From contig CAWBTU010000003.1 in assembly GCA_963791805.1 (NCBI GenBank), positions 372,001-436,000 on the forward strand: 64,000 nucleotides of DNA. The letters run 5' to 3'. A program made the position numbers and the translations under genes. The notes below the pieces were generated by a model, which was not told the origin of the DNA, did no database searches, and saw only the letters and a program-made list of their open reading frames with translations. The stretch comes from JACMJL01 sp963791805 (lineage in GTDB: Bacteria; Bacillota; Clostridia; Clostridiales; Clostridiaceae). Below, piece after piece: positions 52,098-61,416 of the stretch. How positions within the stretch are numbered: position 1 is the stretch's first letter; the number at the start of each line of letters is the position of its first letter.

Positions 52098-53324
52098 ATG
52101 ACAAATGTAGCTGATAGATTTTTAAAATATGTAAAATATGATACTCAATCCAATGAGGAAAGTGAAATAACTCCAAGTACCCCGGGGCAATTAGTTTTTG
52201 CGAATTTTCTATGCTCTGAACTTAAGGAAATTGGAATGCAGGATATATCAATTAGCGATAAAGGATATATTATTGCTACCTTACCTTCAAATATAGATAA
52301 AAAAGTTCCTACAATTGGTTTTATTGCTCATATGGATACTAGTCCAGACATGAGTGGTAAAAATGTCAACCCTAAGATTACTGAAAATTATGCAGGTGGA
52401 GATATCGTCTTAAATAAAGAAAATAATATTGTACTATCACCAAAGGAATTCCCAAATTTAGATTCTTACATAGGTGCCTCCTTAATAACCACTGATGGTA
52501 CAACACTTCTCGGTGCCGACGATAAAGCTGGAATTTCTGAAATAATGACTGCAGTAGAATATCTAATTTCTCATCCAGAGATAAAACATGGAACTATCCG
52601 CGTTGGTTTTACTCCAGATGAAGAAATTGGAAAAGGTGCTGATTTCTTCGATGTAGAAAGCTTTAATGCAGATTTTGCTTACACTATAGATGGTTGTGCT
52701 CCAGGTGAATTAGAATTTGAAAGCTTCAATGCTGCAAAAATGAATCTTACTATTAATGGTACTAATGCGCATCCTGGATATGCTAAAGATAAGATGGTGA
52801 ATTCTATGCTTGTGGCAAATGAATTTATTAACTTACTTCCTCAAGATGAGGTCCCATCAAAAACCGCAGGGTATGAAGGATACTATCATTTAAATAATTT
52901 AAAAGGTAATATCGAAACTACAACCCTTCAATATAGAATTAGAGATTTTGATAGGAGCAACTTTGAGAAAAGAAAAGCTCACTTCATCTCTCTTGTAGAT
53001 AAGCTTAATTCAAAATATGGTGAAAACACTTTAGTTTTAACTACTAAGGATGAATACTATAACATGCTTGATATTTTAAAAGATGAACAGCATATTATAG
53101 ATGCTGCAAGAGATGCTATGGTTCAATTAGGTGTAACACCAATTGTTCATCCAATAAGAGGCGGAACTGATGGTTCCAGATTATCCTTTATGGGACTTCC
53201 AACCCCAAATATATTTACTGGTGGAGAAAATATCCACAGCAAATATGAATTTGTATCTATAGGTTCTTTAGAAAAAGTAGTTGAAGTTATATTGAAGATT
53301 ATAGAAATTTATACTAATAAGTAA
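52098..53324 (+). CDS. pepT: Peptidase T (tripeptide aminopeptidase)
   Basis: 408 residues, M20B. Metal-binding segments: GFIAHMDTSPDMSG (His about 78), GADDKAGISEIM, catalytic Glu in TPDEEIGKGADFF, DFAYTIDG and the C-terminal HSKYEFVSI. Cleaves N-terminal residues from tripeptides in the cytoplasm. ATG after AAAGGAG; a strong hairpin follows. Confidence 0.96.
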   Translation: MTNVADRFLKYVKYDTQSNEESEITPSTPGQLVFANFLCSELKEIGMQDISISDKGYIIATLPSNIDKKVPTIGFIAHMDTSPDMSGKNVNPKITENYAGGDIVLNKENNIVLSPKEFPNLDSYIGASLITTDGTTLLGADDKAGISEIMTAVEYLISHPEIKHGTIRVGFTPDEEIGKGADFFDVESFNADFAYTIDGCAPGELEFESFNAAKMNLTINGTNAHPGYAKDKMVNSMLVANEFINLLPQDEVPSKTAGYEGYYHLNNLKGNIETTTLQYRIRDFDRSNFEKRKAHFISLVDKLNSKYGENTLVLTTKDEYYNMLDILKDEQHIIDAARDAMVQLGVTPIVHPIRGGTDGSRLSFMGLPTPNIFTGGENIHSKYEFVSIGSLEKVVEVILKIIEIYTNK

Positions 53325-53332
53325 ATAATTGA

Positions 53333-53372
53333 AGCTAGCTCATACAAAAATAGTCTTTTGTATGAGCTAGCT
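53333..53372 (+). terminator. Strong terminator after pepT
   Basis: 17-bp arms AGCTAGCTCATACAAAA and its complement with a 6-base loop, followed by TTTTTT. Confidence 0.92.
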
Positions 53373-53429
53373 TTTTTATCTAAAATTTTTCAGTTATCAT
53401 TATCCACCGTTTTTGTCATCTGCAGGCGG

Positions 53430-53479
53430 CGTGACACCCTTCTCTTATTAGAAGGCCTTCGAAGGTGAAAGGTGTCACG
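53430..53479. repeat. GC-rich three-way-junction hairpin
   Basis: Outer arms CGTGACACC (53430-53438) and GGTGTCACG (53471-53479) enclose two smaller pairings, CTTCT/AGAAG and the palindrome CCTTCGAAGG. It sits between convergent pepT and the sulfhydrylase gene. No T run follows, so it is not a classic terminator; possibly a small dispersed repeat. Confidence 0.55.
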
Positions 53480-53487
53480 GGTTATCT

Positions 53488-54756
53488 TTATTCCATTGCC
53501 TGTTTAATATCTTCAATAATATCTTCTACGTTTTCTATTCCTACTGAGAATCTAATTAAACCTGGTTCAATTCCTGCTTGAATAAGTTGTTCGTCGTTCA
53601 TCTGTCTATGAGTTGCGCTAGCAGGATGCAAAACTACGGTCCTAACGTCAGCTACATGTACAACTATAGATGCTAATTGCAATTTATCCATGAACTTTAC
53701 TGCTGCTTCTCTTCCGCCCTTTATTACAAATGAAATTACTCCACTGCAACCTTTAGGAAGATATTTCTTTGCTAATTCATTATATTTATCAGAAGCTAAT
53801 GAAGGATAGCTAACTGATTCTACTTTCTCACAACTTTCTAAAAAGCTTGCAACCTTTAAAGCATTTTCAGAATGTCTTTCCATTCTTAAATGTAATGTTT
53901 CCATTCCAAAGTTAACCAAAAACGCACTGTTTGCACTCATACAATTTCCAATATCTCTCATACCCTGAACTCTAGCCTTGGCTATGTATGCTGCTGCTCC
54001 AAAAGCCTCTGTATATACTAGTCCATGATAAGATGGATCTGGGTTTGTAAACTCAGGAAACTTTCCATTGGTCCAATCAAACCTTCCAGAATCTACAACT
54101 ACTCCACCAACAGTGGATGCGTGCCCATCCATATATTTAGTAGTTGAATGTATAACAATATCTACACCAAATTCAATTGGTCTACACAATACTGGAGTGG
54201 CAAAAGTATTGTCTACAATAAATGGAACTCCATTTTTATGAGCAATAGTTGCAAACTTCTCCAAATCAATTATGCTTATTTTAGGATTTGCAATTGTCTC
54301 TCCAAAAATAGCTTTAGTATTTGGTCTAAATGCCTTCTGAATCTCCTCAGCATCGCTATCTGGATCTATAAAAGTAACTTCAATACCCATCTTCTTAATT
54401 GTCATTGCTAGTAAGTTAAAAGTTCCACCATATATTGTACTGGATGAAACAACATGATCTCCACTTTGGCAAATATTTAATATACAAATTAAAGTAGCTG
54501 ATTGCCCTGAAGATGTACATAGTGCTCCTACTCCACCTTCAAGTGCTGCTATCTTGTTTTCAAGACATTCTACCGTAGGATTGCTTATTCTAGAATACAT
54601 ATGTCCTGCTTCAGCTAAATCAAACAGTTTTGCTACTTGTTCCGTTGATTTATATCTATAAGTAGTACTTTGATATATAGGTAAAATATGGGGTTGCCCA
54701 TTTTCAGGTTTATACCCTTCTTGTATGCATTTAGTTTCTATTTTCCATGAATCCAT
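53488..54756 (-). CDS. O-acetylhomoserine sulfhydrylase (PLP)
   Basis: 422 residues. Cys/Met-metabolism PLP enzyme: PLP Lys in IHSTTKYMDGH, other signatures TIYGGTFNL, VDNTFATPVLCRPIEFG, and RTVVLHPASATHRQMN. Length and motifs match MetY-type enzymes that make homocysteine from O-acetylhomoserine and sulfide. An ArsR regulator lies just upstream on the same strand. I saw no S-box or other riboswitch in the 130-base gap. Confidence 0.93.
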   Translation of the reverse strand: MDSWKIETKCIQEGYKPENGQPHILPIYQSTTYRYKSTEQVAKLFDLAEAGHMYSRISNPTVECLENKIAALEGGVGALCTSSGQSATLICILNICQSGDHVVSSSTIYGGTFNLLAMTIKKMGIEVTFIDPDSDAEEIQKAFRPNTKAIFGETIANPKISIIDLEKFATIAHKNGVPFIVDNTFATPVLCRPIEFGVDIVIHSTTKYMDGHASTVGGVVVDSGRFDWTNGKFPEFTNPDPSYHGLVYTEAFGAAAYIAKARVQGMRDIGNCMSANSAFLVNFGMETLHLRMERHSENALKVASFLESCEKVESVSYPSLASDKYNELAKKYLPKGCSGVISFVIKGGREAAVKFMDKLQLASIVVHVADVRTVVLHPASATHRQMNDEQLIQAGIEPGLIRFSVGIENVEDIIEDIKQAME

Positions 54757-54886
54757 TAATTACACCTCTTTTTCTAGTTTACCGTAAAGTTCCATAGGGA
54801 TTTGACCATTCCTTGTTTAACATAATAAACTGAAAATACTAAAAAATCAACAACTATATGTTTATTGTGTTAAAGTGCTAAACTCT

Positions 54887-55165
54887 TTATGCTAGAAGTA
54901 TTTTAATTAATTCCTTCACTCTATCATCACAAACACTATATTTTATTTCAAGCCCATTACGCTTACCTTCTATTAGTTTTGCACTTCTCAACTTTTGTAA
55001 ATGCTGAGATAATGTAGATTGAGGTATGCTAAGACAACTTTGCATATGTGATACATTGCATGCCCCTTCATTTAACAGTCCATTTATTATGCATATTCTT
55101 ACAGGATGTGCTAATACTTTTAGCATTTCTGCTACTTCATTATATTTCATATATTCTTTATCCAT
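54887..55165 (-). CDS. ArsR-family transcriptional regulator
   Basis: 92 residues from ATG 55165 (AGAGGTA). Winged helix with CLSIPQSTLSQHLQKLRSAKLI and the wing KRNGLEIKYSV. It has Cys residues at EGACNVSHMQSC, spaced unlike classic ArsR metal sites, so it may sense thiols, persulfides or metals. Probably regulates itself and the sulfhydrylase gene next to it. Confidence 0.88.
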   Translation of the reverse strand: MDKEYMKYNEVAEMLKVLAHPVRICIINGLLNEGACNVSHMQSCLSIPQSTLSQHLQKLRSAKLIEGKRNGLEIKYSVCDDRVKELIKILLA

Positions 55166-55379
55166 CACATTACCTCTTTCAAATATATCTTAGTAATAAA
55201 ATCATACACTCATATATTATGACACAATTATATAATTATCAATAATATTTTATTCTTGAAATGAACTTCAGTAAGAATTCTTCTTGTAATATCATAATAT
55301 TAATTTTTTTATTTACATTAATAAAAGGGATTCCTATAATGGTACTAATAGAAATAAATATACAACTAAGGAGTCAAAA

Positions 55380-56324
55380 ATGAGTATTTTAAGAAATGAC
55401 GCAATTACTGGCAATAAAGTAATAATTACTGAGAATAGAGCTAATCGTCCCTTTGATATTAATGCGACTAAACGTGATTTATCTAAATGTCCATTTTGTC
55501 CTGGAAACGAGGAGCAAACACCTCCACATCTTTTCACCAATGGATTACCTTGGACAATAAGAGTGGTACCCAACAAATTTCCTGCTCTAGACAATGAATT
55601 TTCAAATGACGAGTATGGATTGTTTTCTTCAGAAAGTATTACAGGAAGTCATTATGTAATTATAGATTCAGATAAACACTATAATTATTTTCATGATATG
55701 GAAATAGAGGAACTTACAGATTTACTTTATTCTTATTCATGGATAATGGATAAGCTTTATGAAGAAAAATCTACTCGATATGTTCAACTTTTTAAGAATT
55801 ATAAAAAGGAAGGAGGCTCCTCTTTAGAACATACTCACTCTCAAGTGGTTGCTCTGAGTTTTATACCTGAAAATGTAAAGACAGTATTAAAAAACACAGA
55901 AGCTTATTATAATGAAAGCAAAAGATGTTTGTTCTGTGAAATGCTTGAAAAAGAACTTGAAAATAATTCTAGAATAATTTTGGATTCAGAATACTTTTTA
56001 GCCTTTGCACCTTACGCTTCAATGCTACCTTACGAATTTAGTATTTTTCCTAAATTACATTCAAGTAATTTCTCTAATATGACAAACAATCAGTATAAGA
56101 ATCTATCAATAGTTTTAAAGACCCTACTCGCAAAAGTTTATACAAACTTAAACAATCCAGCATATAACTTATATATTCAATCCATAAATGAAGAAAAGCC
56201 TTATTTTCATTGGAGCATTAGAGTTGTGCCTAGAATGAATATTCAAGCAGGTTTTGAACTATCCACTGGTGTAATGTTAAATCCAATTTCTCCAGAACAA
56301 ACAAAAACTATATTATCCTTATAA
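55380..56324 (+). CDS. Galactose-1-phosphate uridylyltransferase-like HIT-family protein
   Basis: 314 residues. Two HIT-type halves: zinc-binding CPFCPGNEEQTPP early, HxHxQ active-site region SLEHTHSQVVAL (about 152), then CLFCEM and the terminal HWSIRVVPRM. GalT-like proteins transfer nucleotidyl groups between sugar phosphates; members of this subgroup may be ADP-glucose or related phosphorylases. No gal genes adjoin. ATG after AAGGAG. Confidence 0.82.
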   Translation: MSILRNDAITGNKVIITENRANRPFDINATKRDLSKCPFCPGNEEQTPPHLFTNGLPWTIRVVPNKFPALDNEFSNDEYGLFSSESITGSHYVIIDSDKHYNYFHDMEIEELTDLLYSYSWIMDKLYEEKSTRYVQLFKNYKKEGGSSLEHTHSQVVALSFIPENVKTVLKNTEAYYNESKRCLFCEMLEKELENNSRIILDSEYFLAFAPYASMLPYEFSIFPKLHSSNFSNMTNNQYKNLSIVLKTLLAKVYTNLNNPAYNLYIQSINEEKPYFHWSIRVVPRMNIQAGFELSTGVMLNPISPEQTKTILSL

Positions 56325-56326
56325 AA

Positions 56327-56356
56327 AAGAAGGGCTCACTCAGCGTCCCTTCTTTC
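56327..56356. terminator. Bidirectional terminator
   Basis: Arms AGAAGGG/CCCTTCT around a short GC-containing loop, with A and T tracts at its two sides. Separates the convergent GalT-like and ATPase genes. Confidence 0.7.
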
Positions 56357-56362
56357 ATATAT

Positions 56363-57082
56363 TTACATTTCTTTAATTTTAACAACTCTTCTTTTTCCAC
56401 TAACTCTGTCATACTCAACTATTACATGAATAAATCCATCTTTATTCAACACTTCCTCAGCATAGGGCTTCATATTATCTGTAAAAAGGTTTAAAAACTC
56501 TGATCTGCAATTTGAATCACAAGGCATAGTAGTCAAAATGCTACTTCCAAGCTTCAAAGAGCCTAAGATTCCAAGTCCATCTTCGCCTGCAATAATTTCA
56601 CCAATAACTAGTCTACTTTTATCATTTAATATTACAATATCCTTCATACTTATACTGTCAGATTCTTGGCATATGGTAATATCTTTACTTAATATTTCAT
56701 CTGTCAAAGTTAGTTCCTTCATACGCTCAAATATAACCATTTGAACATCATCCTGATAACATAATAATGCATTAAGAAGGGTGGTCTTTCCTGAACCGCT
56801 ATCCCCAGTAATTATAATGTTTCTATTTTCCTCCATACACTTTATAAGATATTTTGAATCTTCTACAGTTATAAAATCAGAATTTATAAGAGCGTCCATA
56901 TCAAATATTTTCTTTTCTTCTAAAATGGATATCATTCGTTTCAAAATGAAGTATTGTTCTTTATTAGGTACTCCATTATAGCAATTACTTAACTCAGATA
57001 ATACTAAATCTCCTCCAATGTTACGTAACAAATCAACTAGTGCAGATTCAGTTTCATTTAATCTCATTACTTTTGTTTTCAT
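56363..57082 (-). CDS. Orphan VirB11/CpaF-like P-loop ATPase
   Basis: 239 residues, short for the family. Walker A TGDSGSGKTTLLNAL (about 92-106) and the Walker-B-like RLVIGEI, with FERMKELTLT between them, match secretion-type ATPases such as CpaF. There is no pilus or secretion partner beside it. It may be a stand-alone ATPase of the type found singly in clostridia. Function unknown. Confidence 0.75.
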   Translation of the reverse strand: MKTKVMRLNETESALVDLLRNIGGDLVLSELSNCYNGVPNKEQYFILKRMISILEEKKIFDMDALINSDFITVEDSKYLIKCMEENRNIIITGDSGSGKTTLLNALLCYQDDVQMVIFERMKELTLTDEILSKDITICQESDSISMKDIVILNDKSRLVIGEIIAGEDGLGILGSLKLGSSILTTMPCDSNCRSEFLNLFTDNMKPYAEEVLNKDGFIHVIVEYDRVSGKRRVVKIKEM

Positions 57083-57172
57083 TACTCCTAATCCTCCAAA
57101 TTTTATATATTATAACACAATTTTATTGTAGCTTTCATAATAATAGAAAGTCAATTTTTTTATGTTGTACAA

Positions 57173-58594
57173 TTAGAATCTTAAATCTCTTTCTCCTGCT
57201 TCAATTCTCTTAAGTTTTTCTATAGCTGCTTCACGGGCAACATCTTTAGGAATATCCTTAAGTCCTTGTTCTATAACTTTTTCTCCCAACTCTCTTACTT
57301 CAGCATCAGCATAATCTAAAAGAAATTCTTTGAAAGTTAAAAGCGCATTAGGTTGGCAGATGTTTCCGATTTGTCCAGTCTTAGAAAGCTCCATGAATCT
57401 GTCCCCAGTTCTTCCTTCTCTATAACATGCAGTACAATAGCTTGGTACATAGCCACTTTTACATAAGCCTTTTACTACTTCCATTGCAGATCGGTGGTCT
57501 CCAACCTCAAACTGTGGCTTTTCATCTGATTTTCCTATTCCATATTCTTCAGAATATCCACCAACTCCAGTACATGAACCCGCACTTATTTGTGAAATTC
57601 CTAGTGCAAGCACTTCTTCTCTAAATCCAGGTTCTTCCCTAGTTGATAACATCATTCCTGTATATGGAACAGCCATTCTTAAAACTGCAACTAATTTCTT
57701 AAATTGTTCATCTGTTACAAGGTATGGGAAATTCTTAACATCCACTCCTTCTGCAGCTCTAAGTCTAGGTACTGAAATTGTGTGTGGTCCGACCCCGAAA
57801 GCTTCCTCTAAATGCTCTGCATGCATAAGCATAGCTAAAGTTTCATATTGATAATCATATAGTCCGTACAACACACCTATTCCTACATCTCCAATACCTG
57901 CTTCCATTGCTCTGTCCATTGCTGTGGTGTGATAGTTGTAATTATGCTTTGGTCCCTTTGGGTGGTAAGATTCATAAATATCTTTATTGTAACTCTCTTG
58001 AAATAAAACATAGGTGCCAATGTCAGCGGCCTTTAACCTTTTATAATCTTCTACAGATGTAGCTGCAATATTTATGTTAATTCTTCTTATACTTCCATTA
58101 TCAAATTTAACAGAATAAATCTTATTTATGCACTCAATAAGATAATCTAAAGAGCAATTAACTGGATCTTCGCCAGCTTCTATTACTAATCTTTTATGTC
58201 CCATACCTTCTAAAACTCTTATTTCTTCTTCAACTTCATCCATAGTTAATTTTTTTCTTGTAAAAGAATTATTAGAGCACTTATATCCACAATAAGTACA
58301 ACTATTTACACAATAGCTACTTACATAAAGAGGTGCAAATAAAACAATCCTCTTACCATAAATATTCTCCTTTACTTCTTTTGCTACTCTATACATTTCA
58401 TCTAATGTTTCTTTTTCTTCAACATTTAATAATATTGCTGCTTCTCTGTGGGTCAATCCTTTGCAACTTTTAGCTTTTTCTAAAATCTCTCTAACATATC
58501 CTTTATCCTTTGCTTTAATAACACCTTCAACCATTGAATCTCTTATTTCACTGTCCACAATAAACTCACTTGCTAAATATTCTTTCATATTCAT
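57173..58594 (-). CDS. hydG: [FeFe]-hydrogenase maturase HydG (tyrosine lyase)
   Basis: 473 residues. Radical-SAM CxxxCxxC in CVNSCTYCGYKC (about 94-101) and the C-terminal cluster motif CTACYREGRTGDRFMELSK ending in CQPN. Splits tyrosine to make CO and cyanide for the H-cluster of [FeFe]-hydrogenase. Overlaps the TM1266 gene by 4 bases. HydE and HydF are not adjacent here. Confidence 0.96.
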   Translation of the reverse strand: MNMKEYLASEFIVDSEIRDSMVEGVIKAKDKGYVREILEKAKSCKGLTHREAAILLNVEEKETLDEMYRVAKEVKENIYGKRIVLFAPLYVSSYCVNSCTYCGYKCSNNSFTRKKLTMDEVEEEIRVLEGMGHKRLVIEAGEDPVNCSLDYLIECINKIYSVKFDNGSIRRININIAATSVEDYKRLKAADIGTYVLFQESYNKDIYESYHPKGPKHNYNYHTTAMDRAMEAGIGDVGIGVLYGLYDYQYETLAMLMHAEHLEEAFGVGPHTISVPRLRAAEGVDVKNFPYLVTDEQFKKLVAVLRMAVPYTGMMLSTREEPGFREEVLALGISQISAGSCTGVGGYSEEYGIGKSDEKPQFEVGDHRSAMEVVKGLCKSGYVPSYCTACYREGRTGDRFMELSKTGQIGNICQPNALLTFKEFLLDYADAEVRELGEKVIEQGLKDIPKDVAREAAIEKLKRIEAGERDLRF

Positions 58595-58845
58595 TCCTCC
58601 TGTTTTTTTGTTAATGCTGATTTTACATTTACACCTTGGATTTTTCCTAATTTACCTGTCATGGCGCTTATCTCATCAGAAGTACCGTCTACAATTAGCG
58701 AAATTATTGATACACCCTTTTCTCTATAAGGAATACCCATTCTTCCAACAATAATGTTAGCCGACTCATGTAATGCGTCATTTACTAAAGTTGCATTATC
58801 AAACTTTTCAATCACTATACCCACTACACCAATTCTCTTATCCAT
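58591..58845 (-). CDS. TM1266-type iron-only hydrogenase system regulator
   Basis: 84 residues from ATG 58845 (GGAGG 5 bases upstream; an in-frame TTG at 58857 overlaps the site). Small ACT/NikR-C-like domain (MDKRIGVVGIVIEKFDN ... IISLIVDGTSDEISA). TM1266 proteins are placed with hydG or the hydrogenase system, as here with a 4-base overlap, and are thought to regulate it; mechanism unknown. Confidence 0.85.
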   Translation of the reverse strand: MDKRIGVVGIVIEKFDNATLVNDALHESANIIVGRMGIPYREKGVSIISLIVDGTSDEISAMTGKLGKIQGVNVKSALTKKQEE

Positions 58846-58998
58846 GGCTTCCTCCAAAATAAAAAACCCTCTGAAAAGTCAGAAGGTTATATAATACTAC
58901 ATTTTTTCTCCTTCTCCTCTCGCTAAGAAAAATCCTCACAATCGGGTAACAGCTTAAAAGTATCCTCTATGACAGAAATCTCCGACATATTAGATGTA
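58846..58998 (-). promoter_or_regulatory. Leader RNA of TM1266-hydG with putative attenuator
   Basis: Minus-strand transcript of about 150 bases from the promoter at 59004-59032 to the start codon. A terminator (58864-58887) ends in TTTTTT right before the ribosome site. CCTTCT of the terminator's 5' arm can instead pair with AGAAGG near 58912, giving an antiterminator. Upstream sequence includes TACAT/ATGTA closure and an ATTTTTC/GAAAAAAT pairing. This is the organisation of a riboswitch or protein-bound attenuator; no known class was recognised. Confidence 0.55.
58864..58887 (-). terminator. Leader terminator upstream of TM1266-hydG
   Basis: Minus-strand stem AACCTTCTGA/TCAGAGGGTT with a CTTT loop followed by TTTTTTATTTT. 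It lies directly upstream of the GGAGG of the TM1266 gene, in the transcribed leader. Confidence 0.75.
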
Positions 58999-59003
58999 AT
59001 TTT

Positions 59004-59032
59004 ATTTTAGAACTTTGTAAAAGTAATGTCAA
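59004..59032 (-). promoter_or_regulatory. SigA-type promoter of TM1266-hydG
   Basis: On the minus strand TTGACA (59032-59027), a 17-base spacer and TAAAAT (59009-59004). A near-consensus housekeeping promoter, giving a start about 59000-58997. Confidence 0.7.
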
Positions 59033-59042
59033 TGATTCAATT

Positions 59043-60773
59043 TCATTTTATTCTTAAGTTCGCACCTTCAATTATTTCATCTGGATATCCCATAAATTTA
59101 AGAACCTTTATAGCATTTCTAGTATTAGAAATGCCTTTCCTTAGTTTGTAATCAAATATTAATCCTTCTTCACCAACATCTTCAGTAAAATAGTAGCACT
59201 CATAATGATTCTTAACCATTTCAGTTAGTTCAATATCATGAGTTGCAGCTATAGTCATGGCATTGTGGTTTGGAAGATAATCTAAAATTTCTGCTGCAGC
59301 ACTTACTCTTTCAATGGGGTTCGTTCCTCTAAATATTTCATCAATCATACATAATGATGGTACATTATCTTCAGTAGTTTTTATAATTCTGAGTAATGCT
59401 TCCGCCTCACCAAGGTAATAACTCTTTCCTCCCATTATATTGTCACTAGGACTAATGGATGTTAATACCATTAATAAAGATGCTTTATACGTTTTAGCTA
59501 GACAAGTAGCAATAGTTTGTGCTAATAAAGCATTTACTCCAAGCATTCTTAAAAATGTAGATTTTCCAGACATATTTGATCCTGTAAGTATAATTCCACC
59601 TCTTTGAAGCATAATTGAATTAGGTATAGCCTCTTCAATTAAAGGATGTCTTCCATCTAATATCTCTATATTAGAGCCTTCATAAGTGAATTCAGGCTCC
59701 ACAAAATCAACAATCTCTTCTCGGTATGATGCTATTGATATATATGAATCTAATTCTCCAATAATTATATACATACGCCTAAGCTCTTCTCGATACTTTT
59801 TTATGCCCTTTATTACAGAAAAGTAACTAATTTCTTCTCGCAAAAATAATATATTGAAATAATCTGCCATTATATCTATACCCTCTGTTCTTCCAAGTCC
59901 TATGGTTTTTTTTGCCATAAAACCACATACTTGTGCTAACTTATTAAGATCATCTAACTGTTCTTCTATTAATGGAGCTTCTATATCTTTTATTGCTTTT
60001 GCAGTTCTAATTAGGTCCCCAATTTTACCTATTGAAGGAAGGTCTCCAGATATATTTTTCTTCACAAGACCATGAATTGCAAAATTACAAATAAACATAA
60101 CTAAAATCATTACACAACCACCAATTATTCCAAATGGAATAATTGAAAAAATAGATACTATGGATAATATACTCATAATATAAAAGATAATTCCGCCTTT
60201 GATTAAAGTCGGCTCTTCCATCCATAACAATGAAATAACACCATTATGTTTTTCTCTTCCTAACTTGAATAACAAAATCTGCATTTTCTGTCTAAGCTGA
60301 TTATTCTCCCTAAATAAATTTATTATAGCGCTACGCTTTTTAATTTCTGTTTCATAGAAACTAGGAGTCCTTAGTAAATTATAAAGTACTTGTTCTCCTG
60401 GTTTAGATAAGGTCCTATCAATAACCCCATATACTTCATCCATATTAAGATCTTGCCATGTTTGATCATCTATATAAAATTTTGTATTGTCACTTTTAGA
60501 AACCTGTTTATGAAACTCTGAAATACTATTAAAGTTTCTTTTTCTCTTGTTTTTTTTACCCCATCCACCTTTGATTTGATTTAATATTCTAATTTCTGAA
60601 GAAGTTCTCTTTAAAAATATTGCCAAAATAACAAGTAAAGGAACGAACAGAAGTCCAAAATAATATTCAGCTCCTAAATTCTGTGCACTTGCTATAGAAA
60701 AATATATAGTAAAAATTATTAGAAAAATAGTAAAGTAAAATGCCAAATTGTAGAAATCATCATTACGATTCAA
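59043..60773 (-). CDS. Membrane-anchored MutS-family ATPase
   Basis: 576 residues. Two transmembrane helices at the N-terminus (about 10-30 and 35-53) and another pair near 200-235; C-terminal MutS ATPase with Walker A GSNMSGKSTFLR (about 394), SISPSDNIMGGKSYYLGE and Walker B CMIDEIFRGTNPIER. It lacks the mismatch-binding domains. Such membrane MutS-like proteins occur in clostridia; role unknown and not proven to touch DNA. Confidence 0.85.
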   Translation of the reverse strand: MNRNDDFYNLAFYFTIFLIIFTIYFSIASAQNLGAEYYFGLLFVPLLVILAIFLKRTSSEIRILNQIKGGWGKKNKRKRNFNSISEFHKQVSKSDNTKFYIDDQTWQDLNMDEVYGVIDRTLSKPGEQVLYNLLRTPSFYETEIKKRSAIINLFRENNQLRQKMQILLFKLGREKHNGVISLLWMEEPTLIKGGIIFYIMSILSIVSIFSIIPFGIIGGCVMILVMFICNFAIHGLVKKNISGDLPSIGKIGDLIRTAKAIKDIEAPLIEEQLDDLNKLAQVCGFMAKKTIGLGRTEGIDIMADYFNILFLREEISYFSVIKGIKKYREELRRMYIIIGELDSYISIASYREEIVDFVEPEFTYEGSNIEILDGRHPLIEEAIPNSIMLQRGGIILTGSNMSGKSTFLRMLGVNALLAQTIATCLAKTYKASLLMVLTSISPSDNIMGGKSYYLGEAEALLRIIKTTEDNVPSLCMIDEIFRGTNPIERVSAAAEILDYLPNHNAMTIAATHDIELTEMVKNHYECYYFTEDVGEEGLIFDYKLRKGISNTRNAIKVLKFMGYPDEIIEGANLRIK

Positions 60774-60796
60774 ATAAAACTCCTCCTTAAAATAAT

Positions 60797-60826
60797 AAAA
60801 GAACTAAGACTTAACTTAGTTCTTTT
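60797..60826. terminator. Terminator
   Basis: Arms AAAAGAACTAAG/CTTAGTTCTTTT with a 6-base loop; T and A tracts at each side. Lies between the unknown membrane-protein gene and the MutS-like gene. Confidence 0.85.
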
Positions 60827-60838
60827 ATTATATCATAA

Positions 60839-61282
60839 TTAAGCTTTTTCTCTTCTAATAAAATCCATTAGATTTAAGATTGTTATTGAAAGTGCCAACA
60901 AAACTAGTAAATAAATTCCTATTTGTCTTTGGAAACCTACTTCCTTACCTAGAACTTTGCTTATTGCGTATAGACTTTTTTCATTTTTAATACTAAGCCC
61001 ATCTGAATAATTTGCAAATCTATATAGACTAAGGAATAAAACCCCTACAGAAATTACTAGCTTTGTCAGTTCTGTCTTTGTACGATGTATTTTTATAAAA
61101 TCTCCATACATCAAACTACTACATATTATAAAGGCTAATATTACAAGCATTAGCAATGATTTATAGGGTTTATAGGTTACTGTTTGACCATTAAATACGA
61201 ATCTAGCATAAGGTAAACTCATAGTAATTACTGCCGTAACTGTTATTACTACTGATATAGCTTTCTTCATTAAATTGTTCAT
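60839..61282 (-). CDS. Four-helix membrane protein of unknown function
   Basis: 147 residues with four transmembrane helices (about 8-25, 42-60, 75-92, 118-138), ATG after AGGAGA. Basic N- and C-termini. No family recognised. Stands alone between the MutS-like and M23 genes. Confidence 0.65.
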   Translation of the reverse strand: MNNLMKKAISVVITVTAVITMSLPYARFVFNGQTVTYKPYKSLLMLVILAFIICSSLMYGDFIKIHRTKTELTKLVISVGVLFLSLYRFANYSDGLSIKNEKSLYAISKVLGKEVGFQRQIGIYLLVLLALSITILNLMDFIRREKA

Positions 61283-61416
61283 TCTAATAAAATCTCCTTA
61301 TATAATTTATTGTTGAAATAAAACGTTAACATTTATTTATTCAACAATAAATACTAAACTCCTTCTTTTTTAGTTGATATAGCTGATTAAAGTTTCCAAT
61401 ATATTAAATGCCTTTA

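Noticed and set aside
54757..54886. SAM riboswitch or T-box upstream of the sulfhydrylase gene
   Set aside because: The gap is only 130 bases with no S-box core, no terminator and no T-box motif.
58890..58998. TPP riboswitch upstream of TM1266-hydG
   Set aside because: A few bases look alike (GGATAC, AGCG), but the CUGAGA and ACCUGAU core motifs and P2/P4 pairings are missing.
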